A stretch of 8,104 nucleotides of DNA from Streptosporangiaceae bacterium (GTDB lineage Bacteria > Actinomycetota > Actinomycetes > Streptosporangiales > Streptosporangiaceae), in the NCBI GenBank assembly GCA_025934635.1, contig JAICWX010000369.1, positions 1 through 8,104 on the forward strand. Direction: 5' to 3'. The first letter of the stretch is position 1; the number at the start of each line of letters is the position of its first letter. Shown in pieces: positions 5,044 to 8,104 of this stretch. The position numbers and the translations under genes were made by a program. Under the pieces are notes generated by a model. That model worked only from the letters and a program-made list of their open reading frames with translations, searched no databases and was not told the origin of the DNA.

Positions 5044-7683
5044 ATGGCCGAGGAAGCCGCACCCGGTAAACGGGATGTGGTACTAGGTTTTACGGCCGCG
5101 TGGGGTTTCGCGTCGTCCGACCAGACCAGTCCGGCGCTGGCCGGCGCGGCCGGAGCCCTGGTCGACACCACGACGTTCCGGGAATCGGTCACCGAGTTGC
5201 GGATTCACGGCGTCTCCGGTTCCGATGGCCCGACCATGCTCGAGCACCCGCATGCACTGCAGGTGGCGGGCAACGCGGTCGCGGGGTTCTACCGGCGGTG
5301 GAGCCCGGATGGACCGGGACGGCCGAGCGTGCCCAGGAAGCTGGAAGCCTACTCGTGGGGCGGGCTGACCCAGGCGCCGCTGGCATCGGCATCGTGGCTG
5401 CTGCTAGCCCCGTTCCTGATGTACAACCTCGCCTACTTCATGCTGCCGCCGGCCAGGAAACACGGCGAGGACGCGGTCGTGGAGACCGGCACTCAGGGCC
5501 GGGAGCCTCATCTGCACCGCGACCGGGGCCACGCCATCGCGCACGTCCTGCTGAGGCTGCTGGCCATCGCGGCCACCGTGCAGTTCGTGAGCTCAGCGGC
5601 GACGGCGCTGCTGAGCACGGTGGCCTGGCAGGCGGCGGGGAAGACGCACAGCCTGCTACCGAACTGGATGGGATGGTACGCAGGCTGGGCCGCCGGGTGG
5701 CGGGTGGCCCTGGCCATGGTGTCGGCGGCCCTGATCGTCGTGGCGCTGTGGTGGATCAGCGTCACGACCGCCAGCAAGTACGAGGCGCGGGTCAGCGCGT
5801 CGCGGCCCCAGCTGAACGGGGAATGGCAGCTCACCCAGCCGGGTTTCTGGCGAAGCCAGGCCCAGGTCAGCCGCCAGCGGGAACTCCACGCCGCGGCGGC
5901 GTGCGCGTCGGTGGCGCTGATCGCCGCTTTTTCCTTCAGCAGCACCGCCGCCCGCTGGTCGGCGGCGATCCCGGCCGCCGCGATCCTGGCTGTGGCAGTC
6001 GTCACGGTCACGTCGCGACTGGCTGACCGCTACCTGGTGACCGTGGCCGGCGGGGGCCAGCCAGGCGGGAACGCCGCGACGTGGTGGTGCCGGGGCGTGC
6101 TGATCGCCGCGCTGGCCGTGCTGGCCGTCTCGGCGGTGGTGAGCGGGCTGACCGGCCACCAGCCCGGCCGTCAGCCGGGGGCGCTGCCGGGCCTGACCGG
6201 CTTCCTCGGCACCCTGCTGATCGTGCAGGCGGCCTTGCTCGCCGCGCTGGCGGTCACGGTCGTGGTCCTCGCCCGGCGGGCCCCAGAGGTCAAGGCTCCC
6301 CGTATCGCTGACGAAGAGGGCACCGGTCGTCCCTACCTGGGCGGCAGCCTCACGACGCTGGTCGTGGCGCTGGGCTTCGCACTGGGCGGGCTGCTGACCG
6401 CCGTGGTCAACTTCGGCATGACCCGCCTGCTTGGCACGTCCGAGCCCAGCGGGTTCTACTTCAGCTCCCGGCCGGCGGACGCGATCGCCGTGCCGTGGCC
6501 GGTGTACGCCTTCGGCGCCGCCCCCGTCGGGCTGCTGGGCGGTGCCATCGCAGCGGGAATCGTGCTGTGGCGCCGGTACAAGCGCCGCGCCGACGAGTTC
6601 TCGGGCAAGAAGAACGATGATGATTCGGCGGTCGCCGTCGCTTACGCCGCTTCGACGGCAGGAAATCCCGGCACCAGTGGCGACGACGGCCGCTACGCCA
6701 AGAACCGCAAGGCCATCGCCAGCGCATGGGCGGTCGGCCGGATAGCCGACGACGCTGCTACCGCCGCGATGCTGGCGGTAGCTAGCTGCCTGCTCCTAGT
6801 GCTCGCCGCCGAAATCGTGCTCGCGGTCTGCACCGGCCCGGCCGGCCACCCCCAGCTGCTGCCCGCACCATGGCACGGCGCGGCGTCCGTGATCACGCTG
6901 CTGGTCGCCGTGCTGACGGGCGGCCTGGTCGCCCTGCTGCGCCAGGCGTACTCCAGCCCAGCCAGGCGCAAGACCATCGGGATCTTGTGGGACGTGGGCA
7001 CGTTCTGGCCCCGGGCCGTGCACCCGCTCGCCCCGCCCTGTTACGCCGAACGGGCCGTGCCGGAGGTGGTGGACCGCATCCGGCTGCTGACCGGGCACTT
7101 CACCGATGAGGCCGACGACATCGCCAACCTGAAGTACCAAGCCGGGCTGCCTGACCGGGAACGCACCGAGCGGCTGACCGTGCCGGCCGGGAAGCTGCTG
7201 CTGACCGGCTACAGCCAGGGCTCGATCATCGCGTCGGCCGTCGTCGCCCAGCTGCCTCCGGACGTGCTGCCCGACCTCGCCCTGCTCACGCTGGCCTGCC
7301 CGGCCCGGCGGCTGTACGGGCGGGCGTTCCCGGCCTACTTCGGCCAGCGTCAGCTCATCGAGCTCGCCCGGCTGCTCGGCGCGGAGGCGCCCGGTGAGCA
7401 GGACGTGCCCGACGAACTCGACCGCGCGCTGGCATCCGCGCGGTGGCGGGACCTGCGCCGCCGCAGCGACTACATCGGTTCCTGGATCTTCGGTGAGCCC
7501 GCAGTCACGATGACCCCCGAATACCTGGGCACCCACGTCGACCAGCCGTGCCTGGATCCGGTCGTCCTCGTCCAGGACGCCAGTCCGACCACCCCGCCCG
7601 TCCACTTCCACCTCCAGTGGTGGCAAGACCCGCGCACGAAAGAGCTGGGAGGATACCTCGCTGACTGGCTGGCTGGCGGCTGA
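5044..7683 (+). CDS. Large polytopic membrane protein with split alpha/beta-hydrolase-like domain
   Basis: This 879-aa protein resembles an uncharacterised actinobacterial family, which I recognise by its motifs rather than by a gene name. Residues 50-60 (TELRIHGVSGS) contain an HGxxG oxyanion-hole-like motif, and 100-109 (LEAYSWGGLT) follows. About ten or eleven hydrophobic segments come next (near 112-136, 166-194, 219-241, 283-301, 304-324, 349-370, 384-410, 432-457, 484-509, 570-597, 611-633). The soluble C-terminal part starts near 640 with the family-like VGTFWPRAVHP and PPCYAERAVPE. It carries a nucleophile elbow GYSQG with S724, a likely acid D809 (RRRSDYIGSW) and candidate bases H854/H856 (PVHFHLQWW). 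The parts together suggest a serine hydrolase, possibly lipase- or esterase-like, whose fold is interrupted by a membrane domain. The substrate is unknown. There is no signal peptide. The gene appears monocistronic and converges on the SemiSWEET gene. Confidence 0.8.
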   Translation: MAEEAAPGKRDVVLGFTAAWGFASSDQTSPALAGAAGALVDTTTFRESVTELRIHGVSGSDGPTMLEHPHALQVAGNAVAGFYRRWSPDGPGRPSVPRKLEAYSWGGLTQAPLASASWLLLAPFLMYNLAYFMLPPARKHGEDAVVETGTQGREPHLHRDRGHAIAHVLLRLLAIAATVQFVSSAATALLSTVAWQAAGKTHSLLPNWMGWYAGWAAGWRVALAMVSAALIVVALWWISVTTASKYEARVSASRPQLNGEWQLTQPGFWRSQAQVSRQRELHAAAACASVALIAAFSFSSTAARWSAAIPAAAILAVAVVTVTSRLADRYLVTVAGGGQPGGNAATWWCRGVLIAALAVLAVSAVVSGLTGHQPGRQPGALPGLTGFLGTLLIVQAALLAALAVTVVVLARRAPEVKAPRIADEEGTGRPYLGGSLTTLVVALGFALGGLLTAVVNFGMTRLLGTSEPSGFYFSSRPADAIAVPWPVYAFGAAPVGLLGGAIAAGIVLWRRYKRRADEFSGKKNDDDSAVAVAYAASTAGNPGTSGDDGRYAKNRKAIASAWAVGRIADDAATAAMLAVASCLLLVLAAEIVLAVCTGPAGHPQLLPAPWHGAASVITLLVAVLTGGLVALLRQAYSSPARRKTIGILWDVGTFWPRAVHPLAPPCYAERAVPEVVDRIRLLTGHFTDEADDIANLKYQAGLPDRERTERLTVPAGKLLLTGYSQGSIIASAVVAQLPPDVLPDLALLTLACPARRLYGRAFPAYFGQRQLIELARLLGAEAPGEQDVPDELDRALASARWRDLRRRSDYIGSWIFGEPAVTMTPEYLGTHVDQPCLDPVVLVQDASPTTPPVHFHLQWWQDPRTKELGGYLADWLAGG

Positions 7684-7703
7684 TGCGGCGATCGTGGGCG
7701 GGG

Positions 7704-7979
7704 TCAGCCTGATCTCGGCCGGCGGAGCCTGAGGGCTACCGCGATCGTGGTGAGCCCGACCAGGAGGGCGACGGTGTTGGGGATGATGAGGACCAGGTTC
7801 TGGGCGGCTATCCCGTAGGAGATCCAGAGCAGGAAGCCGGCGAGCAGGATCGCGTAGTAGCCGAGGGATACCTCGCGCGAGGATCGTTCGTGCAGCATGC
7901 GGCGGATCTGCAGGATCGGTGAGATGCCCATCAGGACGCCCCAGGACGAGGCGGTGACAGCGAGCACGGATGTGACCAT
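7704..7979 (-). CDS. SemiSWEET family sugar transporter (PQ-loop, 3 TM)
   Basis: This 91-aa inner-membrane protein has three hydrophobic helices (about 4-26, 38-58, 63-83), the single three-helix bundle of bacterial SemiSWEETs. These work as homodimers moving sugars down their gradient. The PQ-loop-type kink is SPILQ (20-24), a variant of the usual Pro-Gln pair. W52 (LLWISYGI) and N68 (IIPNTV) match the conserved Trp and Asn that line the sugar site in characterised SemiSWEETs. A basic C-terminal tail RLRRPRS follows. I chose ATG 7979 over an in-frame start at 8066 because a good ribosome binding site sits just upstream and the first helix begins right after it. The upstream extension would add about 29 non-hydrophobic residues across a hairpin. 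The gene ends 20 bp from the stop of the convergent membrane hydrolase. The sugar carried is not predictable. Confidence 0.9.
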   Translation of the reverse strand: MVTSVLAVTASSWGVLMGISPILQIRRMLHERSSREVSLGYYAILLAGFLLWISYGIAAQNLVLIIPNTVALLVGLTTIAVALRLRRPRSG

Positions 7980-7983
7980 GGCG

Positions 7984-7991
7984 TTCCTTCT
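7984..7991 (-). promoter_or_regulatory. Ribosome binding site AGAAGGAA of the SemiSWEET gene
   Basis: Read on the - strand, AGAAGGAA ends 4 bp before ATG 7979. It decides the start in favour of the 91-aa protein over the longer in-frame reading. Confidence 0.65.
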
Positions 7992-8015
7992 GGTGAGGCG
8001 CCCTGGACCGTGCGG

Positions 8016-8056
8016 GTCGTGCTCGCCAGCGATGTGGTGAGGGGCGCAAGCACGAC
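8016..8056 (-). repeat. Long inverted repeat (hairpin) in the SemiSWEET leader
   Basis: GTCGTGCT followed by CGCC (8016-8027) is complementary to GGCG, a 2-nt bulge CA, and AGCACGAC (8043-8056). This gives a 12-bp stem with one bulge around a 15-nt loop. It lies 36-77 bp upstream of the SemiSWEET start, so it may be a structured 5' leader, an operator, or a terminator of something beyond the window. The remaining bases to 8104 show no gene. Confidence 0.5.
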
Positions 8057-8104
8057 CAGAAACCATGGTAATCCCTGGCTGAGCGATGAGTCTGGGGGGT
8101 GGGG

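Noticed and set aside
7688..7750. 10-bp direct repeat GCGATCGTGG at 7688-7697 and 7741-7750
   Set aside because: It is short, and the second copy lies in SemiSWEET coding sequence. It is likely chance at this base composition.
6796..8049. 417-codon open frame on the - strand across the membrane hydrolase and SemiSWEET genes
   Set aside because: It overlaps two well-supported genes in other frames and has low-complexity Arg/Gly/Pro-rich content, so it is a GC-driven shadow.
7980..8066. N-terminal extension of the SemiSWEET gene starting at 8066
   Set aside because: The extension is hydrophilic and His/Gly/Arg-rich, unlike the family, and overlaps a strong hairpin. A ribosome binding site supports ATG 7979.

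Overview
The window is very GC-rich, with strong G/C third-position bias and frequent GTG starts. Its protein families (a DUF222-HNH '13E12-type' endonuclease, a DUF993 aldolase-like protein, an actinobacterial polytopic hydrolase) point to a high-GC actinomycete, perhaps a streptosporangialean or Trebonia/Streptomyces-like soil organism. The genus is inferred from protein style only.

Layout, left to right. (1) Bases 1-1624 hold the end of a sugar or polyol catabolic operon on the + strand: the C-terminal part of a DUF993 (dihydrodipicolinate synthase-like) protein, overlapping by 4 nt a sugar phosphate isomerase/epimerase. (2) A convergent SnoaL/NTF2-like gene lies on the - strand (1641-2045). 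(3) Divergent from it is a 2'-5' RNA ligase-like (2H phosphoesterase) gene that keeps only its first HxT motif. It runs into an AT-richer segment (about 2341-2490) and looks like a truncated remnant. (4) A DUF222-HNH endonuclease gene (2512-4056, +) follows, with an almost perfect Shine-Dalgarno. (5) A nitrilase-superfamily amidohydrolase (4123-4875, -) is convergent with the HNH gene, and a bipartite inverted repeat lies at their junction. (6) A 168-bp divergent intergenic region leads to a large membrane protein of 879 aa (5044-7683, +). This protein looks like an alpha/beta hydrolase whose fold is interrupted by about 10-11 membrane segments. (7) A SemiSWEET sugar transporter (7704-7979, -) ends convergently 20 bp away, with a strong hairpin in its leader.

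Only the first two genes look like an operon. From base 1625 on, genes stand alone and alternate in strand, with three tight convergent junctions (1624/1641, 4056/4123, 7683/7704), so most are probably independent transcription units. I see no prophage, CRISPR array, tRNA, rRNA or complete insertion sequence. The points most worth a second look are the split membrane hydrolase, the broken RNA-ligase gene beside the HNH gene, and the inverted repeats at 2346-2359, 4075-4124 and 8016-8056. I do not see convincing evidence for a wholly new multi-gene system.
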